Below are positions 6,939 through 15,816 of a DNA stretch of 27,587 nt, in pieces. Origin of the DNA: an uncultured Eubacteriales bacterium (GTDB lineage: Bacteria > Bacillota > Clostridia > Oscillospirales > CAG-272); NCBI GenBank assembly GCA_934796165.1, contig CAKVOU010000014.1, positions 1-27,587 of the forward strand, in the 5' to 3' direction. Made by a program: the position numbers and the translations under genes. How positions within the stretch are numbered: position 1 is the stretch's first letter; each line of letters opens with the position of its first letter. The notes below the pieces were generated by a model. The model did no database searches, had not been told where the DNA came from, and worked only from the letters and a program-made list of their open reading frames with translations.

Positions 6939-8090
6939 ATGCTGCTCGGCATAGATGTTTCCACCTACCCGGAGGAGCTGGAGAACGGTGCGGTATATTC
7001 CGACGGGAAAGAGCGGATCGACCCGCTCGACCGCTTCCGGGGAAACGGTGTCTCCCTCATGCGCATCCGGCTCTGGCACACGCCGTATGACAAAAGCGGC
7101 TCCCCATATCTTGGCGGGACCTGCGACCTGGATCATTTTCTCCGGCTCGGACGGATGGGTGCCTCCAAGGGCTACCGGCTCATTCTCGACCTGCACTATT
7201 CGGATTTCTGGGCGGATCCCGGCAAGCAGTTCCTGCCACGCGCGTGGGAGCACTTTGATTTCTCCGACACGGAGGCGGCGGTGTACCGCTACACGGTCGA
7301 TACGCTCCGCAAGATCCGGGATGCGGGGCTGGAGCTTTTCGGCATTCAGATCGGCAACGAGATCACGAACGGAATGCTCTGGCCATACGGCAAGCTGACC
7401 GGCGGCGAAGATGGCTCCCCGCGCAAAGGCTACGCGGCGCTTTCCCGTCTGCTTGGAGCCGGCATCCGTGCCAGCCGGGAAATCTTTCCCGACGCAAAGA
7501 TCATTCTGCACCTGGAGCGCAGCAACGACACGGCGGTCTATGACGAATTCTTCACCGAAATGCAGTCGGCAGGTGTGGACTACGATGTCATCGGCGCGTC
7601 CTATTACCCGTACTGGCACGGCTCCATGGATGAATTCTTCTCCAACATGGAACATTGCCGGAAATTCGGCAAGGAACGGATGGTCATGGAGCTCGGGTAC
7701 GCGTTTACCGGGGAAAGCTATCCGGTTGCCGGCGGCGGAACCCGGCTTGTGATCGGGGACACAACAGAAGGCGGTGTCCGGTTGCCGGACGGTTATCCCC
7801 TGACCCCAGACGGGCAGGCGGCGTTCGTCCGCGAGTTCCTACGACGCGCCCGGGATGCCGGCATGGACGGAGTATTTTACTGGGAACCGCTCTGGTTGCC
7901 CGGCAAAAACATCCGCTGGGCATCGGAGGTGGGGCTTGCTTATCTCCACGAGAGCGGGAAATTCACGCTCAACGACTGGGCAAATCAGTGCCTGTTCGAC
8001 TATACCGGCAAAGCTCTGCCGGCGTTCGGGGCGTTCCGGACTCCGGAAAAGCCCGAATCACAATCCAACAAATGGGAGGTTACACCATGA
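6939..8090 (+). CDS. ganB: GH53 endo-beta-1,4-galactanase without signal peptide
   Basis: The 383-residue protein is a single GH53 domain, the family that cuts beta-1,4-galactan of plant arabinogalactan I and pectin side chains with retention. It begins directly at the first barrel strand (MLLGIDVSTY), as the domain normally does after its leader. Recognisable stretches are RIRLWHTPY (42-50), LILDLHYSDFWADPGKQ (81-97), IQIGNEITNGMLWP with the acid/base E141, DVIGASYYPYWHG (216-228), MELGYAF with the nucleophile E251, and a late FYWEP. Most family members are secreted; this one lacks any signal, so it should act in the cytoplasm on imported oligosaccharides. AGGGGGG lies about 10 nt before ATG 6939. 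The stop overlaps the start of the binding-protein gene in an ATGA, implying coupled translation. The gene symbol follows the Bacillus naming. Confidence 0.9.
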   Translation: MLLGIDVSTYPEELENGAVYSDGKERIDPLDRFRGNGVSLMRIRLWHTPYDKSGSPYLGGTCDLDHFLRLGRMGASKGYRLILDLHYSDFWADPGKQFLPRAWEHFDFSDTEAAVYRYTVDTLRKIRDAGLELFGIQIGNEITNGMLWPYGKLTGGEDGSPRKGYAALSRLLGAGIRASREIFPDAKIILHLERSNDTAVYDEFFTEMQSAGVDYDVIGASYYPYWHGSMDEFFSNMEHCRKFGKERMVMELGYAFTGESYPVAGGGTRLVIGDTTEGGVRLPDGYPLTPDGQAAFVREFLRRARDAGMDGVFYWEPLWLPGKNIRWASEVGLAYLHESGKFTLNDWANQCLFDYTGKALPAFGAFRTPEKPESQSNKWEVTP

Positions 8091-9373
8091 AAAGAGTATT
8101 GTCAGTATTCCTGCTTCTCTGCGCCATCCTGTGCAGTTTTGTTTCCTGCTCGGGAAACGGCGGAGGCGGATCCGGAGAAACGGCAACCGGCGGAGATGCG
8201 GCGCTCGCGGGCACCTATGACATCACCGTCTGGGTCAGCGAAATTGCCGGAGTCAAGGAATTGACCGAAAAACAGATCCGCGCATTTGAAGCCGCAAATC
8301 CCGGCATCAGAATCAACGCAAAGATCGAAGGCATCACCGAAAAGGAGAGCGCGACCAGCATGATCACCAGCGTCTCTGACGGGGCGGATCTCTTCTGCTT
8401 CGCGCAGGATCAGCTTGCACGGCTCGTGGTTGCGGGCGCGCTTACCAAGCTCGGGCAGACGACCGCGGCACAGGTATCGGAGGTCAACACATCCGCGTCC
8501 GTTGCGGCGGCAACGGTCGGCGGAAGCATTTACTGTTTCCCCATGACCGCGGACAACGGATACCTCATGTACTACGACAAGAGCGTCATCAAGCCGGAGA
8601 ATGTCGGAAGCCTGGAAGGCATCATTTCCGACTGCCGGGCGGCAGGACGGCTGTTTTCCTTTGAACTGGAAAACTCCGCCTGGTACAATTCCAGTTTCTT
8701 CTTTGCCACCGGCTGCGTCTCCGAATGGACGACCAACGACAAGGGCGAATTCACAGGCTACAAGGATACCTTTGATTCCGACGCGGGCGTAATCGCGCTC
8801 CGCGGAATGCAGAAGCTGCTCAAATCCACGGTGTACAACAACTCGAGCAACGCGTCGGACTTCGGCGCGGCAATCAAATCCGCCGTCGTGGTGTCCGGTG
8901 CATGGGATGCGGTAAATGCGGAAAAAACACTCGGCGACAACTTTGCAGCGGCCCCCCTCCCCTCCTTCACGGTGGACGGGAAGACCTATCAGCTCGGCTC
9001 CTTCTCCGGCAATAAGCTGATGGGCGTCAAGCCTCAGCAGGATGCTAAGAAATCCGCCGTGCTTCAGAGACTTGCGCTTTACCTGACCGGAGAAGAATGT
9101 CAGGCACAGCGTTTTGAGCAATTCGGCTGGGGACCCTCCAACAAAGCGGTCGCTGAAAGTGACACCGTAAAAAAGAATCCGGCACTCGCCGCGCTTACCG
9201 CACAGAATGAATTTGCAATCCCGCAGGGACAGTTCCCCGGCAACTGGTGGGATACGGCGAAGGCATACGCGACAGCCGCAAAGAACGCAAAGACCGACGA
9301 CACGGCGGCTCTGAAGCGGGCGCTCGCTTCCTACGCCGACGCGATCAGGGGAATGGTGAAGGCATCGTTCTGA
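8087..9373 (+). CDS. Sugar ABC transporter substrate-binding lipoprotein (galacto-oligosaccharide type)
   Basis: A 428-residue extracellular binding protein of the maltose/oligosaccharide class. Residues 1-21 are a lipoprotein signal with lipobox FVSC and acylated Cys21, followed by a Gly/Ser/Thr-rich linker to about residue 40. The mature domain starts with YDITVWVSE, typical of the first strand in MalE-like proteins, continues with the ALTKLG hinge region, and has aromatics (W, Y, F) through the C-terminal lobe suited to stacking on sugars. A GGGAGGT ribosome site sits 6 nt before ATG 8087, which overlaps the GH53 stop. Neighbouring GH53 suggests galactan oligosaccharides as ligand, in analogy to Bacillus GanS; this is inferred from context. 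It hands sugar to the two permeases downstream. Confidence 0.88.
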   Translation: MKRVLSVFLLLCAILCSFVSCSGNGGGGSGETATGGDAALAGTYDITVWVSEIAGVKELTEKQIRAFEAANPGIRINAKIEGITEKESATSMITSVSDGADLFCFAQDQLARLVVAGALTKLGQTTAAQVSEVNTSASVAAATVGGSIYCFPMTADNGYLMYYDKSVIKPENVGSLEGIISDCRAAGRLFSFELENSAWYNSSFFFATGCVSEWTTNDKGEFTGYKDTFDSDAGVIALRGMQKLLKSTVYNNSSNASDFGAAIKSAVVVSGAWDAVNAEKTLGDNFAAAPLPSFTVDGKTYQLGSFSGNKLMGVKPQQDAKKSAVLQRLALYLTGEECQAQRFEQFGWGPSNKAVAESDTVKKNPALAALTAQNEFAIPQGQFPGNWWDTAKAYATAAKNAKTDDTAALKRALASYADAIRGMVKASF

Positions 9374-9385
9374 CCCACTTCTCCG

Positions 9386-9463
9386 GGCGGGACGGACTCT
9401 TCCGTCCTGCCTGCGGCGTTCCGGCATCTGCCGCCGCGGTACCGCGTACCGTTATCCGGCGGC
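9386..9463 (+). promoter_or_regulatory. Two intercistronic hairpins between binding protein and permease genes
   Basis: Hairpin one pairs 9386-9396 with 9401-9411 (11 bp with one G-U, 4-nt loop), 12 nt after the binding-protein stop. Hairpin two pairs GCCGCCG (9430-9436) with CGGCGGC (9457-9463) and has an inner CGGTA/TACCG stem, followed by TTTACAC. Stem-loops here commonly raise binding-protein mRNA over permease mRNA by 3'-end protection or partial termination, as known for malE-malF. That role is inferred here. Confidence 0.6.
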
Positions 9464-9535
9464 TTTACACAAAGTGACATCATCCCGCCGGGATCGCCGG
9501 CATTCAGTAACAGAAGGAGAACAAGCGGATCACCC

Positions 9536-11065
9536 ATGAACAAGCAAAATGAACTGGAGTACCTGAGGCTGTCCGGCGGCAGGCGGTTCCTCGTAAAACT
9601 CGCCGATTTCTTTTCCGGCATTCCCGCCCACCTGCCGGAGTTCTTCAGAAAAGCCGGAAACGGGCTCCGGGGACTCGGTAAAAAGATCCGGGACGAGGCG
9701 CGCGATATCATCACCACATTTGCCCGCGGATCGTGGAAAACAAGAATATCCTATCTTGTTATGGGCTTCGGCAACCTCGCGCGCGGGCAGATCGTAAGAG
9801 GTCTTCTCTTTCTCGCCTTTGAAGTCGTTTTCATTCTGTATATGATCCTCGCCGGCGCGCACTGGCTCGGAAAAATGGCAACGCTCGGCGACACCCCGCC
9901 CGGAGAAGTCTACGATGAAATTCTTGACACCTACGTCCGCGTGGATGGTGACGACTCGTTCAAAATCCTGCTTTACGGGCTTCTCACGATATTCTTCCTC
10001 GTTGCCGCCGTTGTGACCTGGCGGATCAATGTCCGCCAGAACAGGGTCAACGATGAAATCGAAGCAGAGGGGAAACGTGTCCGGCACGCGCGTGACGACC
10101 TTGCCGCACTTCTTGACAAGCAGTTCCACAAAACGCTTCTGGCGCTCCCCATGGCGGGGATTCTCCTGTTCACCGTGCTTCCGGTCATTTTTATGATTCT
10201 GGTCGCCTTCACCAATTACGACGGCGCGCACGACGGATACAGTAACCTGTTCACCTGGGTCGGCGGCACCAACTTCAATGAGCTGCTGAACCTCGGCGGG
10301 GCGGACTCAAGGCTCTCCTTCACCTTCGGAGAAATCCTGTCATGGACACTCATCTGGGCATTTTTCGCCACCTTCACCAACTATTTTCTCGGAATGCTCG
10401 TCGCCATGATGATCAACAAAAAAGGGATCCGTCTCAAGAAGCTGTGGCGCGGAATCCTGGTCGTAACCATCGCAATTCCCCAGTTTGTCTCGCTTTTGTA
10501 TGTCTCACGAATGTTCAACACCAACGGAATCATCAACGGGGTACTTCTGAACCTCGGGCTGATTACCGAGCCGCTCAAATTCTGGAACGGTTCCGCGCTT
10601 GGCGCCCGCACACTGCTGATCCTCATCAATATCTGGATCGGAGTTCCGTATCTCATGCTCATCACCTCCGGCATTCTCATGAACATTCCGAAGGACCTCT
10701 ATGAATCCGCGCGGATCGACGGGGCAAGCCCGTGGCAACAGTATGTGAAGATCACGCTTCCTTATATGCTGTTCGTCACCGGTCCCTACCTGCTCACCAG
10801 CTTTATCAGCAACATCAACAATTTCAATGTCATTTACCTGCTCGCCAACGGCAGACCGGTCAATCCGGAGTTTTCGCCGATCGGCGGCGGAGCCAGGGAC
10901 ACCGACCTGCTTATCACGTGGCTGTTCAACATCACGACCGGCGCGGAAAGCAATTACCGCATCGCCGCCGTGATCAGTATCATGATCTTCATTGTGGTCG
11001 CCGTGATCTCCCTGATCGTATACAACGTCATTCCATCTACCAAAAACGAGGGGGACTTCTCATGA
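9536..11065 (+). CDS. Sugar ABC transporter permease, MalF type, with long N-terminal extension
   Basis: A 509-residue inner-membrane protein. The C-terminal 310 residues are the usual binding-protein-dependent transport domain with six helices (about 200-225, 268-292, 307-325, 360-382, 410-430, 478-500). Its EAA loop ESARIDGASPWQQYVKITLP (390-409) docks to the ATPase. The first 190 residues are additional: an amphipathic, basic stretch (1-75), two helices (about 91-108 and 144-162) and a charged cytoplasmic linker. This resembles the extended MalC/MalF forms of Gram-positive oligosaccharide transporters. It pairs with the MalG-type subunit encoded just after it through an ATGA overlap. The nearest ribosome site, GAAGGAGA at 9513-9520, is 15 nt from ATG 9536, which is slightly long. 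Substrate is deduced from the GH53 context. Confidence 0.88.
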   Translation: MNKQNELEYLRLSGGRRFLVKLADFFSGIPAHLPEFFRKAGNGLRGLGKKIRDEARDIITTFARGSWKTRISYLVMGFGNLARGQIVRGLLFLAFEVVFILYMILAGAHWLGKMATLGDTPPGEVYDEILDTYVRVDGDDSFKILLYGLLTIFFLVAAVVTWRINVRQNRVNDEIEAEGKRVRHARDDLAALLDKQFHKTLLALPMAGILLFTVLPVIFMILVAFTNYDGAHDGYSNLFTWVGGTNFNELLNLGGADSRLSFTFGEILSWTLIWAFFATFTNYFLGMLVAMMINKKGIRLKKLWRGILVVTIAIPQFVSLLYVSRMFNTNGIINGVLLNLGLITEPLKFWNGSALGARTLLILINIWIGVPYLMLITSGILMNIPKDLYESARIDGASPWQQYVKITLPYMLFVTGPYLLTSFISNINNFNVIYLLANGRPVNPEFSPIGGGARDTDLLITWLFNITTGAESNYRIAAVISIMIFIVVAVISLIVYNVIPSTKNEGDFS

Positions 11066-12072
11066 ATCAATACGTCATGAATACCGGGAATCCTTCGGGA
11101 AAGGATATTTCAAGGCGGGAACTGAGACGGCGGTTATCTTTGCTCGGAACGCCAGAGGAGGAGAACGGGAAAGGGCGCAGAGGGCGCAGATCCTCCGCCC
11201 CGTCCCCGCAGATCCCCGCCGCAACGGTCCCGTACCGGAGGCATCGGATCGCCAATTTCTTCATTTACCTCGTACTCGTTGCCATGATGATATTCTGGCT
11301 CATTCCGTTTGTCTGCATTTTTCTCGAATCCTTCCGGATGGAATCCACCTATCAGGTCGGATACATCCTTCCGAAGGTCTGGGGATTCGGGAATTATGTG
11401 AACCTCATTCAGAAAACCGACTTTGCACGTTGGTTCTTTAACACCTTTGCCGCAGGACTTGCCGTATCCGTCTTCCAGACCGCCTTTGTGCTGGCAACCA
11501 GCTATGCGCTCTCCAGAATCCGGTTCCGCGGCAGAAAGACACTCATGAATCTCATGCTCATTCTCGGGATGTTCCCCGGATTCATCACACTGATCGTGCT
11601 TTACCGGGTACTCAGCGGCTGGGGAATGACGGGAGAAAACGCACTCATCGGGCTGATCGTCGTGTATTGCGCGAGCAGCGGCATGGGATACTATATTTCC
11701 AAAGGCTTCTTTGACACCATTCCCCACGCGCTGGACGAGGCGGCACTGGTAGACGGTGCGACCCGCGCACAGGTGTTTTACAAAATCATTCTGCCGATGT
11801 CGGGTCCGATCGTTGTTTACACCGTGCTGATGGGCTTCATGGCTCCCTGGGGCGACTTTGTGTACGCAAAGTACATTGCCCACAACACAAGCGCAGGCAT
11901 GAATGTGGCGGTCGGCATCCAGAACATGATTTCCACCCCCGCGGGTATGGCGAACTATTACACGCAGTTCTGCGCGGCGGGCGTGATTGTGGCGATCCCG
12001 GTCACGGTTTTGTTCATGCTGCTTCAGAAATACTATGTGGAAGGCGTCACCGGCGGCGCCGTGAAGGGATGA
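11062..12072 (+). CDS. Sugar ABC transporter permease, MalG type
   Basis: A 336-residue inner-membrane protein and second half of the permease pair. After a basic, low-complexity N-terminus (1-62, with RRGRRSSAPSP) come six predicted helices starting with FFIYLVLVAMMIFWLIPFV. The EAA loop DEAALVDGATRAQVFYKIIL (225-244) is clear. The C-terminal YYVEGVTGGAVKG is characteristic of MalG-like subunits, which insert their tail into the transport channel. ATG 11062 overlaps the stop of the upstream permease as ATGA and has a GAGGGGGA site before it. The N-terminal extension of about 60 residues is longer than in E. coli MalG and lacks an obvious role. Confidence 0.88.
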   Translation: MNQYVMNTGNPSGKDISRRELRRRLSLLGTPEEENGKGRRGRRSSAPSPQIPAATVPYRRHRIANFFIYLVLVAMMIFWLIPFVCIFLESFRMESTYQVGYILPKVWGFGNYVNLIQKTDFARWFFNTFAAGLAVSVFQTAFVLATSYALSRIRFRGRKTLMNLMLILGMFPGFITLIVLYRVLSGWGMTGENALIGLIVVYCASSGMGYYISKGFFDTIPHALDEAALVDGATRAQVFYKIILPMSGPIVVYTVLMGFMAPWGDFVYAKYIAHNTSAGMNVAVGIQNMISTPAGMANYYTQFCAAGVIVAIPVTVLFMLLQKYYVEGVTGGAVKG

Positions 12073-12078
12073 TCAATC

Positions 12079-13284
12079 ATGGCAACAGTCAAACTCACGG
12101 GTGTTTATAAGGTCTACGACAAGGATTCCGTTGCCGTCTCGGACTTCAACCTCGACATTCAGGACAAGGAATTCATCGTATTTGTGGGTCCCTCCGGTTG
12201 CGGAAAATCGACGACACTCCGCATGGTGGCGGGACTTGAGGACATTACGGCAGGAACGGTGGAGATCGACGGACGGGTGGTCAATGACCTGCCGCCCAAG
12301 GATCGCGGCATCGCCATGGTGTTCCAGAATTACGCGCTCTATCCGCACCTGACCGTATTTGAAAACATGGCGTTCAGCCTGCGGCTCGCCAAGGTACGCA
12401 ACGACGAGATTTATGACCGGGTCCTGGGTGCGGCAAAGATCCTCGGCATCACTTCCCTGCTGACAAGAAAGCCCCGCGCCCTCTCGGGTGGTCAACGCCA
12501 GCGGGTGGCAATCGGCCGCGCGATGGTCCGGGATTCCAAGGTGTTTCTCATGGACGAGCCGCTCTCCAACCTGGACGCCAAGCTCCGAAACCAGATGAGA
12601 GCCGAGCTGATCCTGCTCCGCAAGAAAATCGACACAACCTTCATCTATGTCACGCATGACCAGACCGAGGCGATGACACTCGGCGACCGCATCGTTGTCA
12701 TGAAGGACGGAGTGATTCAGCAGGTCGGTACGCCCTCTGAGGTCTTCAATCTGCCATCGAACCTGTTTGTCGCGGAATTCATCGGGGCGCCCAAGATGAA
12801 CACGGTATCCGCCAACCTGACGCAGGAAGGTGGGAAATACTTCGTGGATCCCTACGGATACCGCCTGGAAGTGGACGACGGACGTGCGAAGGACCTTGAA
12901 GCTTGTGGGGTCGGTTCGGGGCAGATCACGCTCGGCGTCCGTCCCGAGCACGTGACGCTGACGGATAAAACGGACCCGCGCGGGATTCCGTGCAGCGTGG
13001 TAGTCAACGAAATGATGGGCAGTGAGATCCACCTGCACGTTGCCGTGAAGCCAACGGGCGGGAGCGGAAAGGCGGAAAACAGACCGGACGGCACCCCGGA
13101 ACGGGTCGACGATGAAGAATTTATTGTACGGATCCCGACCATGTCCTTATCCGGGGCGGACCGGGAAGCTCTCGGGATCGGCAAAGAGGTTTTCATTGCC
13201 TTCTCCGGGAGAGTTATGCACTTTTTTGATGCCGGAACCGGCAGAAATCTCCTCAGCGAAAAAGCAGACGGGCAAAAAAAGTAA
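12079..13284 (+). CDS. msmX: Sugar ABC transporter ATPase, MsmX/UgpC type
   Basis: A 401-residue nucleotide-binding subunit. The ATPase domain has Walker A GPSGCGKST (37-45), Q-loop VFQNYALYPH (81-90), signature LSGGQ (135-139), Walker B VFLMDE (155-160), D-loop SNLD and switch His193 in VTHDQTEA. Residues 240-401 form the OB-fold regulatory domain of the CUT1 family (GVRPEH near 308). An acidic insertion with Gly-Ser near 340-360 is less conserved. A GAAGGGA site precedes ATG 12079, 6 nt after the permease stop. In many Bacillota MsmX is a shared ATPase encoded apart from its permeases; here it is in the operon, so it probably serves this transporter first. The choice of symbol rests on family type, not on proven orthology. 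Confidence 0.92.
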   Translation: MATVKLTGVYKVYDKDSVAVSDFNLDIQDKEFIVFVGPSGCGKSTTLRMVAGLEDITAGTVEIDGRVVNDLPPKDRGIAMVFQNYALYPHLTVFENMAFSLRLAKVRNDEIYDRVLGAAKILGITSLLTRKPRALSGGQRQRVAIGRAMVRDSKVFLMDEPLSNLDAKLRNQMRAELILLRKKIDTTFIYVTHDQTEAMTLGDRIVVMKDGVIQQVGTPSEVFNLPSNLFVAEFIGAPKMNTVSANLTQEGGKYFVDPYGYRLEVDDGRAKDLEACGVGSGQITLGVRPEHVTLTDKTDPRGIPCSVVVNEMMGSEIHLHVAVKPTGGSGKAENRPDGTPERVDDEEFIVRIPTMSLSGADREALGIGKEVFIAFSGRVMHFFDAGTGRNLLSEKADGQKK

Positions 13285-13321
13285 CCGCTGTGCGGCATTT
13301 TGCCCCGCGGTACCCTTGAAA

Positions 13322-13356
13322 CAAAACACCCCCGGGAAAACTCCGGGAGTGTTTTG
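13322..13356 (+). terminator. Terminator hairpin at the end of the galactan operon
   Basis: The arms 13322-13335 and 13343-13356 (CAAAACACCCCCGG and CCGGGAGTGTTTTG) pair with one mismatch around a 7-nt loop, 37 nt after the ATPase stop. The outer stem is T-rich on the 3' side. It faces the pfl terminator that follows. Confidence 0.7.
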
Positions 13357-13380
13357 CCCCATGACACCCATGAAAACAGA

Positions 13381-13406
13381 AAAGCACCGCCCGCAGGCGG
13401 TGCTTT
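13381..13406 (-). terminator. Rho-independent terminator of pflA-pflB
   Basis: An 11-bp perfect stem, AAAGCACCGCC/GGCGGTGCTTT, with a 4-nt loop. On the minus strand it is followed by TTTTCTGTTTTC, a good T tract, about 100 nt below the pflB stop. It completes a convergent terminator pair with the galactan operon. The stretch 13407-13506 shows nothing else. Confidence 0.8.
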
Positions 13407-13506
13407 CTTGCGTATTGGGGGCATGGCAACCGGGACACGGAAGTCTGCCGGACGCCCTTCAAATCAGCCGGGAAGCCGCTCGCGGGGCGCAAAACTGACG
13501 TAAGCG

Positions 13507-15765
13507 TTACATTCTTTCGTGAATGGTACGCGAAATCACTTCGTCCTGCTGTTCCTTGGTCAGCTTGTTGAACTGCACGGCATAGCCGCTGACGCGGATG
13601 GTGAGCTGGGGATATTTCTCCGGATGCTTCTGCGCGTCGAGCAGCATCTCACGGCAGAACACATTGACATTGAGGTGATACCCGCCCGAGTGAACGTATC
13701 CGTCGATCATATGGACAAGGTTTTCCACGCGCTCGTCCGCCGTTTTGCCGAGTGACGAAGGTGTTGCGCTGAAGGTGTTGGAAATGCCGTCGCGTGCATA
13801 CTCATAGGGGATCTTTGCGACCGATTCGAGAGAAGCGAGCGCGCCGTGGGTGTCTCTGCCGTGCATCGGGTTTGCACCGGGCGCAAGCGGCTCGCCGGCG
13901 TGTCTGCCGTCCGGGGTAGCGCCCGTTTTCTTGCCGTAGACCACATTGGAGGTAATCGTCAGGATGGACATGGTGGGAACCGAATCACGGTAGGTGTAAT
14001 GACTGCCGACTCTCTTCATGAAACGTTTGACGAGATCCTTGGCAATCTCATCTGCGCGGTCGTCGTTGTTGCCGTACTTGGGAAAATCGCCTTCAATGCG
14101 GAAATCGGTCACAATGCCGTCCTCGTTGCGGATGGGATAAACCTTTGCATATCGGATCGCGGAAAGCGAGTCGGCGGCGCAGGAAAGTCCCGCGATTCCC
14201 GTGGCGAAGAAGCGGCGCACTTTGGTATCGTGCAAAGCCATTTCCAGCGCCTCGTAGGAATACTTATCGTGCATATAGTGAATGAGGTTGAGCGTATTGA
14301 CATACAGTCCTGCCAGCCAGTCCATCATCTGATCGAACTTCTGCATGACGTCGTCAAAGTTCAACGCACCGTCGCCCGTGATGGGAGAATAGGTGGGGGA
14401 AACCTGGAGCGGCTTGCCCGTTGCCTTGTCCTTCATCAGCTCGTCCTTACCGCCGTTGATGGCGTACAGCAGGCACTTTGCAAGATTTGCCCTCGCGCCG
14501 AAGAACTGCATATCCTTGCCGACCCGCATACTGCTCACACAGCAGGCGATGCAGTAGTCGTCGCCCATTTCGGGGAGCATGAGATCGTCGCTTTCGTACT
14601 GGATTGCCGAGGTGTCAAGCGAGATCTTCGCGCAGAATTTCTTGAAGTTTTCGGGAAGCCGCTCGCTCCAGAGCACCGTCAGGTTGGGCTCGGGCGCGGG
14701 TCCCAGATTGACCAGCGTATGCAGCATCCGGAAGGAGGTCCTGGTGACAAGCGGTCTGCCGTCGCTCCCCATGCCGCCGATGGATTCCGTTACCCAGGTC
14801 GGGTCGCCGGAGAACAGCTCATTGTACTCCTTCGTCCGCATAAACTTGACGATACGGAGCTTCATGACGAACTGGTCGATCAATTCCTGCGCATCGGTTT
14901 CGGTAATCTTACCCTCTTTCAGGTCACGCTCCATGTAAATGTCAAGGAAACAGGTATTTCTGCCGATGCTCATTGCCGCGCCGTTCTGGTCCTTGACGGC
15001 TCCGAGGTAGCCGAAATACAGCCACTGGACGGCTTCTCTTGCGTTCTCCGCCGGGCGGGAAATGTCCGCGCCGTATGCCGCCGCCATCTTTTTCAGCTCG
15101 CCGAGAGCACGGATCTGCTCCGCGATCTCTTCTCTGTCGCGGACCTTATCGGGCGTCATATCGCCGTCGATCAGGTCCTTGTCTTCCTGTTTTTTCTGAA
15201 TGAGGTAATCCACGCCGTAGAGCGCGATTCTCCGGTAATCCCCGACGATTCTGCCTCTGCCGTAGGTGTCGGGCAATCCCGTCAGGATATGCGCGGTGCG
15301 CGCGTGACGCATTTCCGGCGTGTACGCGTCGAACACGCCATCATTATGGGTCTTACGGTATTTGTGGTAGAAAGAAAGCACGGTCGGATCCATTTCGTAG
15401 CCGTACATTTCGAGCGCCTGTTCCGCCATCCGAAGACCGCCGGACAGGTGCATGGCGCGTTTGAAGGGCGCATCGGTCTGAAGACCGACGATCTTTTCAA
15501 GCGCCTTGTCGATATACCCCGCACCGTGGCTGTTGACTGCAGAAACGGTAACGGTGTCTGCATCCAGCACGCCCCCCGCAGCTCTTTCCTTCTCGGAAAG
15601 CTCCGTCACCTTTTTCCAAAGGGCAAGCGTCGCATCGGTGGGACCGGCAAGGAAGCTTCCGTCTCCTTCATACACCGTATAGTTGCGCTGAATGAAATCA
15701 CGGGTGTTGACCTCTCCGTCGCTCCACTTTCCGCGGGTAAACCCTCTCCAAGCCACTTCGTTCAT
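13507..15765 (-). CDS. pflB: Formate C-acetyltransferase (pyruvate formate-lyase)
   Basis: A 752-residue, full-length glycyl-radical enzyme. It converts pyruvate and CoA to acetyl-CoA and formate in the cytoplasm of anaerobes. The two catalytic cysteines are C408 and C409 in IACCVSSM, and the radical glycine is G727 in RVSGYAV near the C-terminus, as in E. coli PflB. Other family blocks are present, such as PEPNLTVLWS (358-367) and TSNVVYGKKTGATPDGR. The start at ATG 15765 has GGAG 7 nt upstream. It lies 51 nt below pflA on the same strand and shares its promoter. Because the active form is oxygen-sensitive, its presence supports a strict or facultative anaerobic lifestyle. Nothing is missing or broken. 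Confidence 0.97.
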   Translation of the reverse strand: MNEVAWRGFTRGKWSDGEVNTRDFIQRNYTVYEGDGSFLAGPTDATLALWKKVTELSEKERAAGGVLDADTVTVSAVNSHGAGYIDKALEKIVGLQTDAPFKRAMHLSGGLRMAEQALEMYGYEMDPTVLSFYHKYRKTHNDGVFDAYTPEMRHARTAHILTGLPDTYGRGRIVGDYRRIALYGVDYLIQKKQEDKDLIDGDMTPDKVRDREEIAEQIRALGELKKMAAAYGADISRPAENAREAVQWLYFGYLGAVKDQNGAAMSIGRNTCFLDIYMERDLKEGKITETDAQELIDQFVMKLRIVKFMRTKEYNELFSGDPTWVTESIGGMGSDGRPLVTRTSFRMLHTLVNLGPAPEPNLTVLWSERLPENFKKFCAKISLDTSAIQYESDDLMLPEMGDDYCIACCVSSMRVGKDMQFFGARANLAKCLLYAINGGKDELMKDKATGKPLQVSPTYSPITGDGALNFDDVMQKFDQMMDWLAGLYVNTLNLIHYMHDKYSYEALEMALHDTKVRRFFATGIAGLSCAADSLSAIRYAKVYPIRNEDGIVTDFRIEGDFPKYGNNDDRADEIAKDLVKRFMKRVGSHYTYRDSVPTMSILTITSNVVYGKKTGATPDGRHAGEPLAPGANPMHGRDTHGALASLESVAKIPYEYARDGISNTFSATPSSLGKTADERVENLVHMIDGYVHSGGYHLNVNVFCREMLLDAQKHPEKYPQLTIRVSGYAVQFNKLTKEQQDEVISRTIHERM

Positions 15766-15816
15766 ATTTATTCTCCAGTCTATTGATTTTCAGATATGGT
15801 CCGGGAATCGCGGCGA

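Noticed and set aside
7655..8086. In-frame N-terminal extension of the binding protein
   Set aside because: It overlaps the GH53 gene in another frame. The true start is ATG 8087 with a ribosome site and a lipoprotein signal.
13846..15786. 646-codon open frame on the plus strand
   Set aside because: Fully antisense to pflB, whose catalytic motifs are intact; it has no recognisable domain or start signal.
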